A stretch of DNA of 64,000 nucleotides, from contig NW_017265138.1 in assembly GCF_001638985.1 (NCBI RefSeq), positions 1,485,177 through 1,549,176 on the forward strand. The letters run 5' to 3'. The first letter of the stretch is position 1. Every line of letters begins with the position of its first letter. A program made the position numbers and the translations under genes. Origin of the DNA: Phycomyces blakesleeanus NRRL 1555(-) (Eukaryota > Mucoromycota > Mucoromycetes > Mucorales > Phycomycetaceae). The notes beneath the pieces are model-generated. The model worked only from the letters and a program-made list of their open reading frames with translations, was not told where the DNA came from and did no database searches. This document shows positions 34,721 to 45,478 of the stretch, piece by piece.

Positions 34721-36107
34721 CATCGTGTCGTAAGCTTGACAAAAAAAAAGTAATATTGAACCCATTGATTTGGAAGGTCAAAGCGGCTTGCAGCTTATTG
34801 TTATCAATGGTATCTTTGGCGAGCGTTGCCAAGCGCAGAAGGTCGTGGCATAGTGAATGATTGTCGGTGGTGGGACGTGCTAGCTTTACTTCGCCAAATC
34901 CTAAGCTTGGTCCAAAATCACGCTGGTGTATCTTAGAAATGGTTGCATCAGGGCGTATGTCTCCACTTTGATCGCTTGTCACATTCGACCATCGCAATAA
35001 AACATTTCTGCTGGGATCAGATAGCAAAGAGGATAAAATAGGGTCAAAATACATCGTGAAAAGTTCACATTCACCGATGCACTTCTTGTTCTTGATGGCA
35101 ATTAGGGGAAGTTTGCGCATTCTATAAAAATATTTAGTTTGTAACGTGATTATAACTTACAGAACTTCTTTCAGCTCTATTACTGTTAATTATGACTTAC
35201 GCGGCCGCAATGCCTCGCAACAACGATCCCTGAAGTGGGTCCAAGCTCCTACCAAGCATCAAGAGATCAATTTCAACATCATCCTTTGCTTGGAGATTTG
35301 AGTCCATATTGTTCATCAATCGAGTCAGCTTCATGCACACTTCATCACACATATCCTGCTTGAAGTCCAGGCATTCGGCTAACATTTCCTTATTGAGTTT
35401 GACAAGGATGTCTTCAGAGAATATATCAATACACAGTGGACTGTGTTGGCCAGTGCATAAGAGAAGGATATTAGACAAAGATAAAAGTTCGTGTATGGAA
35501 GATTCGATAAAGAGCAACTTATTAGCAGTTATTCTCGTGACAGCTTGTTGGAATTCTGTAAATAACTCGGCTAAGTCCATGCCCTGGAACGTCCATGACT
35601 CCAAAGGGGTAGTCTTTTCCACATCATCCGCCACAGTCTCAGTAGCAGCGAAAATGAATTCCTGGTGATCGGCTACTGTTGCATCAGTTGTTCCTATAGT
35701 ATCAGCTATGGTATTTGTGGTATGAGATACGGGTATCGTGGTATCAGAAATCGCTGTAGATGTTGGAGTGCCATGTGAGGATTAGGAGGTATATGCAGAT
35801 ATCGATTATGTAGCGATAGAAGTGGGAGCTGCGTAAGCGAGTCCTGTGGTTCCATGCTCAAAAACGCCGCGTACATATTCAGCGCAACTCTTATGTGTAT
35901 TGAGTTGGGTTTTTCGTCGCGACCTTTCTAGTCAATAGAGCTTGTACTTTTCTGATTGCTTGAAGATTGCTGAATTCTGATTCCAAACGCTCTTTTTCAC
36001 TTGATAAATGATGTGTATTGATAATGTTTTTTTTTCTTGTATCGTGTAATTGCGTAGCTGTTTGCCCAATAAACCAAAATTCATCTACAAAAAGTTTTAG
36101 TGTCAAA
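34500..36107 (-). pseudogene. PD-(D/E)XK nuclease-like gene, nearly complete copy
   Basis: The last two exons are intact: 35580 (an ATG) to 35201, and 35121-34500, joined across a GT-AG intron to encode 333 residues. The last exon holds DIRPDATI and, about 15 residues on, GFGEVKLARP, which is the spacing and form of the D...ExK catalytic signature of PD-(D/E)XK nucleases. A helical region (LCHDLLRLATLAKDTID) and a beta-rich part follow, then CRPMNDGKSWETKRRP. Upstream, the frame continues through a Thr/Ser-rich segment with two stop codons (35808-35806 and 35784-35782). A further exon with a charged helical segment (SSEKERLESEFSNL) is out of frame by one base near 35915 and runs into the N gap. 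From memory, related proteins are numerous in Mucorales genomes and uncharacterised; a search should test this. Confidence 0.6.
35964..36052. repeat. Inner inverted repeat, left copy (89 bp)
   Basis: This is the reverse complement of 36208-36296 with at most one or two substitutions. It lies within the upstream exon of the nuclease-like gene. The right copy begins at the first base after the N gap, so the palindrome probably continues into the gap. Confidence 0.85.
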
Positions 36108-36207
36108 NNNNNNNNNNNNNNNNNNNNNNNNNNNNNNNNNNNNNNNNNNNNNNNNNNNNNNNNNNNNNNNNNNNNNNNNNNNNNNNNNNNNNNNNNNNNN
36201 NNNNNNN
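36108..36207. other. Assembly gap of exactly 100 N
   Basis: The run of N is exactly 100 long, the conventional length for a gap of unknown size. It sits at the symmetry centre of an inverted repeat, where assemblers and polymerases commonly fail. The missing sequence probably includes the 5' ends of both head-to-head gene copies. Confidence 0.95.
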
Positions 36208-36296
36208 CAATTACACGATACAAGAAAAAAAAACATAATCAATACACATCATTTATCAAGTGAAAAAGAGCGTTTGGAATCAGAATTCAGCAATCT
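36208..36296. repeat. Inner inverted repeat, right copy (89 bp)
   Basis: This is the inverted counterpart of 35964-36052. On the plus strand it encodes the same helical segment (LHDTRKKNIINTHHL) as the upstream exon of the left gene copy, then similarity stops at 36296. Confidence 0.85.
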
Positions 36297-37163
36297 TACG
36301 GGGACAACATTTTCAGGATGGGGCACTACCTTTTTTTTTGCCGGATTAATTTATTGAGACCACTTGTCCAAGGTCGGATGCCTTTTCTCCAATCATTCAG
36401 AGCAAAACGATGTGCCCTGAAATTCTTAATTCATTTAAATATAAAACCTTCTTTTTTATTGTATACTCAACTCGTAAGAACTGTTAGTCAGTTATATTGA
36501 GAAAAAAAATATTATTTTTCTCGGAGATAGCAAAGAGACTAGTTTGCGCATTGCAGATTAGCAATTAAAAATTATGGTGTTAATAAGTACCTTCTAGAAA
36601 TCACTCCAATATGAATCCTATCAATAAAAATATCCGTTTTTTTCAATGGACAAGACAATTTTTTTTTGGTCAAGAGCATCTTCCTGTCTCACCAGTTAAA
36701 GGTTACAGTGGTATGGGAATGGTAATTGCAAAGATGCAATATTTTGCGCTTGTAACTAGAGAGAGTAAGCCAACTCGAGTGTACTTGAAATATGCCATAA
36801 GGGAAGGGTACGACGTTTCTAGGGTGGGGCACGACATTTCCTGTTAGGATATTATGTCTTGAAGTAGCATGTTAGGTAATTACTTTATTACTCTCTATGT
36901 ATCAGTTAATTTATTACAGGTAGCATAAACCTTTAAGTATAATATTACATGTTTAAGAAAAGGCTTTTACACTTGGCCAAAGCTATAATCCTGCCTTATA
37001 TTAAAGTATCTTTATTATGATAGGTATGAATCCTTAGGGACCAGATATAGTTATTTGATACCGGACAGCAAATCACAATCTGTGATCCGGTAAAATCAAA
37101 ACATCGTTTCCCATCATAAAATGTGGTGTCCCATTAGAAAATGTTGACCCCCTAATATTAGCG
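36297..37163. mobile_element. Possible nested insertion in the right gene copy
   Basis: Where homology to the left gene copy stops, the sequence reads GGGGACAACATTTTC and ATGGGGCACTACC. Around 37115-37160 the reverse complement reads GGGGGTCAACATTTTC and ATGGGACACCACA. These imperfect inverted termini of about 30 bp suggest a nested element of roughly 0.87 kb. A 78-codon plus-strand ORF inside (36611-36847) has no recognised domain. Target duplications are not clear. Confidence 0.4.
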
Positions 37164-37722
37164 TGGAAAGGGATCATTAATATTACAACTCCAGTGCTGA
37201 CGTATCAGCGTTACGCGATTTGTTGTCCTAAATAATCATTTGATTGGCTCCATCTATAAAAAGATAATCATCCGCAGCAAAAGCCTTTTTTTTTTTTTGT
37301 TGCATTTCTCATCTTGTTAGTTGAGCAGCATGAAAGATGCTTGGGATTAGTACGATGGCCACTTCTTGAAAGCCATACGGAAAGCTCATGATACTCCTCC
37401 CTGTCTGCTGACTTCTACAAGCCAAAGCATGGAACGAGGTTCTTTTATGTGTTTAGAATGCTTGGGATTAGTATGTTTAGTCTTCGCAAGAAGCAATAAC
37501 TGAACGCTCATGATACCATCCTTTGACTACAGACTCAGAGTTTGAAGCACAGAAATGGGTTTCTAAACAGTTCAATAAACATATGAATGCATTCAAACGA
37601 CAAATCACTCAAATAAATGGTAATAATGTTTTCTTTTTTCTTAGGACAGCCATTCAAATTATCTTTGCTAATCATATTTTGTCAACAAAAAATTTAGAAA
37701 TGCAATTGAAGGATTCATGATA

Positions 37723-38695
37723 GAATGTATCTCATGCAAGAGATTGGTCAACTCACGTTTCCCCGCTCCTTGGAAGAATTGGTTTTCTTTGTCAATTTGA
37801 AGAACATTCGCACGCTGTGCCGACCTATGAATGATGGAAAGTCTTGGGAAACTAAGCGGCGTCCCACCCACCCTAGCATCTACTCGTTTATTGATGCCAC
37901 CAAGGACCGACATTGCTTTTGTGGCTTGCGATTTGAAAGATAAGTAATAAGTAATAAGCATCACTTTCTTTTTTTTTATAGCTTACTTGGTAGGGCTGAT
38001 TTCTAAAAAGGCACATCGATGCTCATAGCCTCTCTTTATTGAAGCATTTCCAAAAACACTTAACAGAATTAGAACCAAAGCCATTGAAATCACTTACATA
38101 TAAGCTATCATATGCCCCACTAGTTTTAGTTATCAACAATTCTTTTTCCAAAAATATATTTCGTTTAACTTTGCTCTTAATAACTTAACAGAGCTGCTAG
38201 ATTAGATTCAATTCAGAGGAATATGAAAGAGTATATACATATTGATATCCTCTAGAGTGAATATATTTTCCTATGTTAGTTGAGCTATGGACAGGAGTAG
38301 GAGTATTATCCATGAAAAGATAGTGTCCCTTTATTTCTGGATACCTGTCCATTTACCATCTTTAAGACCATTCTCCTACTGGTACCTATACATAGTGCCT
38401 AGCTTTCTGTTTTACATGGATATCATTATCAATCTTATTCATTATCTTTCCTTCTTACCCTTGGGTCTCTTTTTTGCTTGAATTGGATTGATAACCATGT
38501 TTTACTGATAGAAACTGTACTTGGTTTATCGAATATATTCTTAGACAAAAACAATAAGATTAGATCAAACTTCAAAGTTGCTCTTTTATTAAATGAAATG
38601 TGTAAAGGTGCTATGTAATTAGAAGCACCGTCTTGTGAAGTGCAATGGACTAAACCTCTTTTTTATTTTTGCATATTCGTATTTGAACGACAATT
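37723..38695. repeat. Long inverted repeat, right arm (973 bp)
   Basis: This is the inverted copy of 33748-34720. Its inner part, 37725-37943 on the plus strand, encodes the last 72 residues of the nuclease-like protein ending in FCGLRFER, in frame to the same stop codon. The nuclease signature itself is missing from this copy. Confidence 0.85.
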
Positions 38696-38742
38696 ACCCT
38701 TTTTTATATATATAGCCGCCAATATCCACTAGCCTAACTGTA

Positions 38743-40153
38743 ACAAAATGGCTATAGTTAAGTAATGAACAATGAAATGAAATAAGAAATAGAGAGAAGT
38801 ATGTGACTTTTAGCAGTGAAGCAGTAAAGTAGAAAAAAAAATGTGCAAAAAATACAATTATGGGAATAATTGCGATTTGTAAATTCCGCGTAAAAGCATG
38901 TCATGTCATATGTCATTTTATTTTTCTTTTATTTTGTTTGTTTGACTTGGGGTTTTATTTTTTATCCTTAATGATAGATAAATATAAAGTAAGTGGTCAG
39001 GCTATAGAATTGTATTAATTACAGATATTGTTTTAGTGGCAAAATAAGATTTGGATTGTGCTTTGAACTGTTTTAATAAAAGCGAAACAGGCTCGACAAA
39101 GAGATATATCCAGGTAGCAACAGTAAGGATAATCAAAAAATCCGTAATTCCAACGGCATCTCTAATGATAATTGATAGATTGATCGATTAAATTGAAACG
39201 AATTCTTTAGAATTTAATTATCACCATCTTGATTAATATTAATATTATATACATATACGTTTTATGCATTTGTACTCTGGGTATTTGATAAACATTTCTT
39301 ACATATGTATATAAAAGAGAGAAAGATATGTCAATCAAACTACAATTTAATAGTTCTCCACATGACAATTACACATGATTTTCAACCAAGAATTTGGTCC
39401 GTGTAGCCACGTTTGTTAAGACAAAACCCCATTTGATGTGGTGCCTTGTAATATAACATATTTGTAAAGGCAATTGCATTACCAAGTCTTTTTTATATTT
39501 TTATATTTATAATTATGATTATAATTATAAATATACATATTTAACCTCCTTATTATAGACCTCTTTGGTCTTTTGGTCTTTTGGTCTTTTGGTTTTATGT
39601 AGATTATTAAAGGAGGATAAGATCATCATCATTATCACCATAAAAGAATAGCTAGATATATGGATAAATATGGAATTGAAACATAATTCCATAATTCACG
39701 TTGTTCAATAAAGGGAATTTTCGAGCTCAATAGACCTGTCAACGTAATTCAACAACCAAAAATAAAATCAAGTTAGTTAAAAAGAAGGACAAAACGGGGT
39801 GACGTAATGGAGTGTGTCATCCTAACAACATGCAAGATAACCGAAACGTTAAAGAAGGACAGCAAAAATTTATATAAATGCAACAATCAATGTACGAATT
39901 TTGTTTCTGAAGAGAAATCTCTTTATATAAAAAGCCTAGCATTTATATTATACATATAAAAATAATAGTAATAAAAAAAAAAGAAAAAGCCCTCAGTCAC
40001 AAGCCAAAGCCCAAACAGCCACCTCATCCTTTAACCCCCCCAACCTGACCCCTTTCCTCTTCTAACTTTCTCTATATCTCTTTATATACCTTATCTTTAA
40101 CTTCTTTTCCCTTCCTCTTCCTCTTCCTCATACATACCTATAACTATATACAA

Positions 40154-40196
<43 letters not shown>

Positions 40197-40273
40197 CATA
40201 CATATATCTATATCTATATAGGCGCCAAGTTCTTTTACTCTCCTGAATGGTCATTTGGTTTACTATACTCTAA
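38743..40273. other. Spacer and promoter region of the SMP gene
   Basis: I see no gene here. The stretch is AT-rich, with a GGTCTTTT tandem repeat near 39565-39592. The last 300 bp before the start codon have features of a strong fungal promoter: a C/T-rich tract (40010-40135) followed by a CATATA hexanucleotide repeat (40150-40205). Homopolymer A runs occur near 39975. Confidence 0.5.
40150..40205. repeat. CATATA microsatellite in promoter
   Basis: About eight near-perfect ACATAT hexamers lie 70-120 bp upstream of the start codon of the SMP-domain gene. They may act as TATA-like sequence and are likely to vary in length. Confidence 0.75.
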
Positions 40274-42549
40274 ATGGCATCAACAAGCTCATTAGCGATC
40301 GTTTATCTGCTCGGCGGTCTCACGCTCTTTCCGGTCCTACTCTTCATAATTCTCTTGGTTTCGTACGCCCTCTCGCTTATCAAAAGACCGCTCAGGATTC
40401 TTAGAAATACACATAAAAATAACAATGACAAAAATAATAAAAGCAATAATAAAATCAAATCAAAAGACGATCCTGCCTATTCAGACGATCAATCAGCCGG
40501 TCAATTCTACAAAGTCGGATGGCTCAAAGTGTGTCGGGATGACCAGCTGTCCTCACCTGATGCATCCATTGGCGAATTAGTAAAGTCATATATTTCCGGA
40601 AAGAAAGGAACCAAAAATGCCGCAAACAATGTCTATTTTGCTGTCCTAAAATACACCACCCTCTTTTTGTACGATTCCGAAAAGCAGCAGGAGTGCAAAG
40701 GTGTCATTAACCTTACCAACCATACAGTCAGCATACATCCACCCGGTCTACAGGACTTTGAACTCTTTTCACGACCACAATCGATTAAATTATTAGAGAA
40801 AAAACAACCTGTCACTTTAGCATCAGCAGCATCAACAATACCAGCATCAGCATCAGTATCAACACCAGCATTAACAACGGCAACATCGTCAACCTCAACA
40901 TTAACGTCATTACCAACGTCAACATTAACGTCAGCCTCAACATCAGCACTTGTTAACTCGACTGACTCGTCCCTAGAAAAATCACCATCGACAGAAGATC
41001 AGGCATACTATGTAAACACTAATCGATGTGTCGACAAGGAAGATTGGTACTTTGCTTTGCGAAAAGCTAGTTTATTAAAAATGCCTCAAAGCGGTCAGGC
41101 ACCCACTTCTACGCTGAGCAACAACAACAACAACAGCAGCAGCAACAACAATAGTCGGAACCGCCGCTTGCACGAGACCACCCATTTTGACCAGGCATCA
41201 ATGAACCAGCTGATCACAACCGTGCACAGCGACGAACATCATTTCCAGACCCAGTGGCTCAACGCAATGCTCGGGCGACTTTTCTTTGGAGTCTACAAGA
41301 CCAACCAAGTGAAAGAGATGTTATTAAAAAAGGCAGTGTTCAAGATCGACAAGCTGAATTCCCAGCGGCCACCTTTCTTAGGTCCTATCCGGGTTCGTTC
41401 CATTGACCCCGGCCAGTCCATCCCTTCTTTCACACAGCCACGGCTCCTGGGGCTCAGTCCGACCGGAGAGCTGACTGCAGAGGCCACAATGCAATACAAC
41501 GGAGGGTTCAGGATCGAGATCGAGACCGTGCTGAAATGGAGGTACTCGGATCGACTACCCCCTTTGACTGTAGACATTGTCCTGGCCATAACCCTCAAAG
41601 AAATGCATGGCAAATTCCTCATGAAGATCAAAGAACCTCCCACGAATCGCATCTGGTATGGGTTTTACGAGGCTCCAAAAATGGACTGGATTGTTGAACC
41701 TGTCGTCTGGGACAAACAGGTTGTGTTCTCGGTTGTCCTGAACGCCATTGAGACCAAGATCCAGGAAATCATTATCGAGACCATGGCTTTGCCCAACATG
41801 GATGACATTGTTTTCTTTCCCACGGATGGTGCCGGAGGTATCTTTGGTGATTCTCCCGAGACCGACACCCCTTCAACTGGAGCTGGAGCTGGAACTGAAA
41901 CTGCATCAACCACTGCTACTAGTTTAACAGCCACGACACAAAATAATGAAAAGTCATCTACAGAAAAACTCGACCCTATTGAATCGACCACAAACAAAGA
42001 ATCAGCATTAGCATCAGCATCAGCATTAGCATCAGCATCATTATTATCACCATTATCAACATTATCATCAACCGCATCAGCACCACAACCAACAACAGCA
42101 ACTGCAACAGCAGCAGGAACTACATCATCACCATCACCATTATCATTATCATCAGCATCAGCATCAGCATCAGCATCAGCATCAGCATCAGCATCAGCAA
42201 TAACAACAACAAAAGAACATTCAAATAAAATTAACCCAAAGCAATTGAAAGCAGACGAAGAACTTTTGTCAACTGCCAAATCTCTGCCGGAACTGTTTTC
42301 CGCTGTACCCGATCGACATTTGCCCAGTTTACTGACACCTTCACACAGCGCTTCTACAGCCGAAAAGCCAAAGAAACGGCGGTGGTTTGCCAAAGATTCA
42401 TCCGAGGTTGTGCTGAGTCCATCCCTGTCTGATAGTGTGACCATGCAATTGGATCGAGAAAATCCACTTTCAACTTCTCCGCAACAAAGAGGTTTGATAA
42501 ATTTAGCAGAAACTCTATTAAACCGTAAACAAAATCAACAACCTCAGTC

Positions 42550-42581
<32 letters not shown>

Positions 42582-42976
42582 ATATGCATAATCATATGCA
42601 AGATGTATCATACCTTATTAATCAGCAGACACCTAGTACCTCACCCGAATATCTCTCACCTGCCACATCTCCCACAACTGCGCTCCTTAACGTTGATGAC
42701 ATCTTTGACTCACCATCTCTTTCTTCATCCCATGGCTCGTCTCTCTCGCAAGAACCTCTTGATATTGATATTGGATTATCTACTGGTCTCTCGATACCCA
42801 ATTCTTCAGATCCTCATCTCAGAAAGTCTGCTTCGGTTGCACGCCTCAGAGCCAAATCCCAAGCCTCGACGGCTATTTCTCCTGTAAATGTGGCTCCAGC
42901 AATGCACCAATTACGTGCTGTTCGTTCCTTAGCAACCGATCAAGAAGAAAAGCGAGAAGAAACTCTTGTCAATTAA
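40274..42976 (+). CDS. NVJ2: SMP-domain lipid transfer protein, NVJ2/TEX2-like
   Basis: This uninterrupted frame of 900 residues encodes an ER membrane-contact-site lipid transfer protein. Residues about 8-37 form the N-terminal membrane anchor. A PH domain follows (FYKVGWLKVC, VYFAVLKYTTLFLYDSEK, CKGVINLTNHTVSIHPPG), and its last strand and helix (EDWYFALRKASLL) resume only after a 60-residue Ala/Ser/Thr-rich insert at about 175-240. The SMP domain spans about residues 305-515 (FQTQWLNAMLGRLFF, IRVRSIDPGQSIPSF, IEIETVLKWRYSD, IQEIIIETMALPNMDDI). The remaining about 385 residues are low complexity, with an Ala-Ser dipeptide run near 630-645 and a Gln run near 760. This order of anchor, PH and SMP matches yeast Nvj2 and animal TEX2. 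No intron is needed, unlike most neighbours. Confidence 0.92.
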
Positions 42977-43131
42977 AAAAAACATATAAATAAATTATAT
43001 ACATATAAAAACAGAGCTCTTTCTCTACATTTTCCTTTTCTTCTCTTCTTCTTGTATACAACTTCTTCTTCCTTCTTATATATCAATTTTGATGCAATTC
43101 AACCTATACACATACATACACACATAACATC

Positions 43132-43219
<88 letters not shown>

Positions 43220-43789
43220 TCTTCTTCTTCTACTTCTTCTACTTCTTTTAAAAAAGAATACATAAATAAACGAGCTACCTTGGAAAAGAATAATATTACA
43301 CCAGTACATGAATATAGTTTAGTTTTATTATTATTTTAGGTTTTATTTTAGTTAAACTTGGTATAGTCTGGTCTATAGTTTATTTGATCAAAAAAGAAAC
43401 CTCCAAATCGAATAACATATATGGATTAATAAATACATAAATACAAAAACTCTGACACATGGGCACACAGGCACACAGGCACACAGGCACATATACACAT
43501 GTACACTATGAAAAAAAACAGTGGCACACTATCCAAGTTCAAAGTGTCACATACTTTCTTTTTGTACAAAGGGGGTAAAGGCTTGTACTTTTAAAAAAAA
43601 AGTAGTATTCAATAGGTGGAAGATCTTGATCAATTTCCATATATATATATATATATTGTTTGAAACCAATTATGTAAAAGGTTGATAATGATGAGGTTTA
43701 TTGCAACAAGAAAAAAAAAGAAAGTAAAGTAAAGTAAGAAAGAAAGAACAGAGAATGTAACAAAAAAATATTAAATGAATGTATATTAA
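42977..43789. other. Spacer between convergent genes
   Basis: This region holds the 3' ends of the SMP gene and of GLY1. It contains the long CT microsatellite listed below, a GGCACACA repeat near 43460-43490, a TA run near 43642-43656, and no gene. Confidence 0.5.
43137..43216. repeat. (CT)40 microsatellite
   Basis: About 80 bp of uninterrupted CT dinucleotides are followed directly by TTC and TAC triplets. The tract lies 160 bp beyond the stop codon of the SMP gene, probably within its 3' UTR. Confidence 0.95.
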
Positions 43790-45478
43790 TTATGCTGCTG
43801 CGGTTGCAGAAGTAGGTTCAGTAGTAAGAACAGATGGAGTCGCAACCGAAGCTGGAGCTGGAGCAGAAGGATACGATGGTTTGTAAGCAGCTGGCTGTTC
43901 GTCTATTTTTTGTTGTTGAATGGCTGCTGCTGAGGATTTCTTGACAAATCCAGCCTTGGTCTTTTCATTGACCAATTCGGTTGTAGTCTTGATGATCTCG
44001 TCGATTGCCTCAGTCGGGATCTGGTAGTGCAAAACAATACGGGTTGCAGTGCCTTGGGATCTGGCAATAAAGATGTTCTTGACTTCCAGGCGATCGGCAA
44101 GTTCGTCAACTGTCAGACCAATTGGAGCCAAGTCCACAAAGACCATGTTGGTGTGACATGGGATGGGCAGAGTTGCACCCAGCTTGACTAAGCTGTTTGC
44201 CAGGTGAGCGGCCAGGCGGTGGGTTTCGGGCATAGTGGGGACGACGGTTTCGATGCAGTGCATTGCTGCTGCTGCAAGCATACCAGCCTGGCGCCATCCT
44301 CCGCCCATAAGCTTGCGCAGGTGGCGAGCACGGCGGATGATGTCCTTTGAACCGGCCAGAATTGAGCCGATGGGAGCACCAGCACCCTTTGAGAGGCAGA
44401 CTGAAACAGTATCGAACAGTCGGCCGTATTGGTCCATTGGGATACCTGTTGCATGGCTTGCACTCCACAGACGAGCACCGTCCAAGTGGAGCTTCAGGTC
44501 TTTAGAGCGAGCAAAGTCATGGATCTTTACCATTTCGTCATAAGGCATAATTGTGCCATTGAGAGTGTTTTCCAAAGAGATTACTTATCGAAAAAAAAAT
44601 AGATAGATAGTGTTATTATTATTGCTTTTACTATTTCTTATCTCTCTCTTTAGTGTAGCTTTAATAGCCCAATGAATACAGTGAATATGTAAACATATAT
44701 ATAGTTATGTATATGTCTATATACCTTTGGTAAGAGCACCACACAGATTATCGTTATTAATGTTAGATTCGACATCCGCAACCGTCAAATGAAGTCCGTT
44801 CTTTGGTGTGACGGGTGAGACACTGGCTTGCGAATGATAAGCAATTCCACCACATTCGTAAACAAAGACGTGTCCTCTGGAGTCACAAAGGACAGAGTGT
44901 GGAGGCTGAGTCAGTAAGGCTCTGAGGCCAAGCTGATTAGTCATACAGCCACTAACACAGAAAAGAGCTGCCTCATGGCCCAAGAGGTTTGCCATATATG
45001 TCTCGAGTTTAATGATAGAATGATCAGCCTAGAAAGATAAAGTATATACAGGTGCACATATGACATTTAATTTAATACATACAGATACATATTCATATAT
45101 TGTTATGATTATTAAATTCATCAATTCCATTATATAATATAATAAAAATGGCTAATTAATCTACTTGCAATTATTGTTTGTTGTTCTTATAGTGAATGTT
45201 ATGTATATATTGATAATTGAAATGCTTACAGTATAGACATCGTCTCCTCGGGTGGCAGATTTCATAACATCAAACATATCATCGGTGGGGATAGTCGCAG
45301 TGTCGCTAACAAGATCATATACGGCAGGCTTAGAGGACGACATTGTTGTGAAAAGAGACCGAGACCGAGGCCGAAACTGAGACTGAGATCGAGACCAAGA
45401 TAAAAACAAGAGAGTGGATGAGGGTTTATATAGGGAAGATCTTAGTACGGTACGTGTGACGGCTCTCATTGGTAACAT
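43790..45478 (-). CDS. GLY1: Low-specificity L-threonine aldolase
   Basis: This PLP enzyme cleaves threonine to glycine and acetaldehyde and supplies glycine. Three exons (45478-45230, 45028-44725, 44583-43790) give 448 residues. The core starts at DLVSDTATIPTDDM, includes TRGDDVY, HLDGARLWSAS and the PLP-lysine region SVCLSKGAGAPIGS, and continues with MGGGWRQAG, all typical of the GLY1 family. There are two in-frame start codons. The first gives a 45-residue extension rich in Arg and Ser with no acidic residue, resembling a mitochondrial presequence; the second (45343, MSSSKPAV) gives the usual cytosolic start. The C-terminus carries an extra roughly 50-residue Ala/Pro/Thr-rich tail. The acceptor before exon 3 (CGATAAG) is not preceded by a pyrimidine tract but keeps the frame. 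Confidence 0.94.

Larger units (their letters stand above)
33644..38740. mobile_element. 5.1-kb TIR element with long inner inverted arms
   Basis: The left end (33644-33672, CAGTTAGGCTGGTAGGATAT) and the right end (38711-38740) are imperfect inverted repeats over about 28 bp, differing by a few substitutions and one indel. TA dinucleotides abut both ends (33642-33643 and 38741-38742), as expected for insertion into TA by Tc1/mariner/pogo-like transposition. Inside are 973-bp inverted arms and a further 89-bp inverted repeat flanking a 100-N gap. The cargo is two head-to-head copies of a PD-(D/E)XK-like gene. I found no transposase frame, so the element is probably non-autonomous, though the gap may hide sequence. 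An assembly fold-back could account for part of the symmetry. Confidence 0.65.

Noticed and set aside
41665..42444. 259-codon minus-strand frame rich in Ala and Asp
   Set aside because: It is antisense to the repetitive coding part of the SMP gene, where GCATCA repeats keep the opposite frame open.
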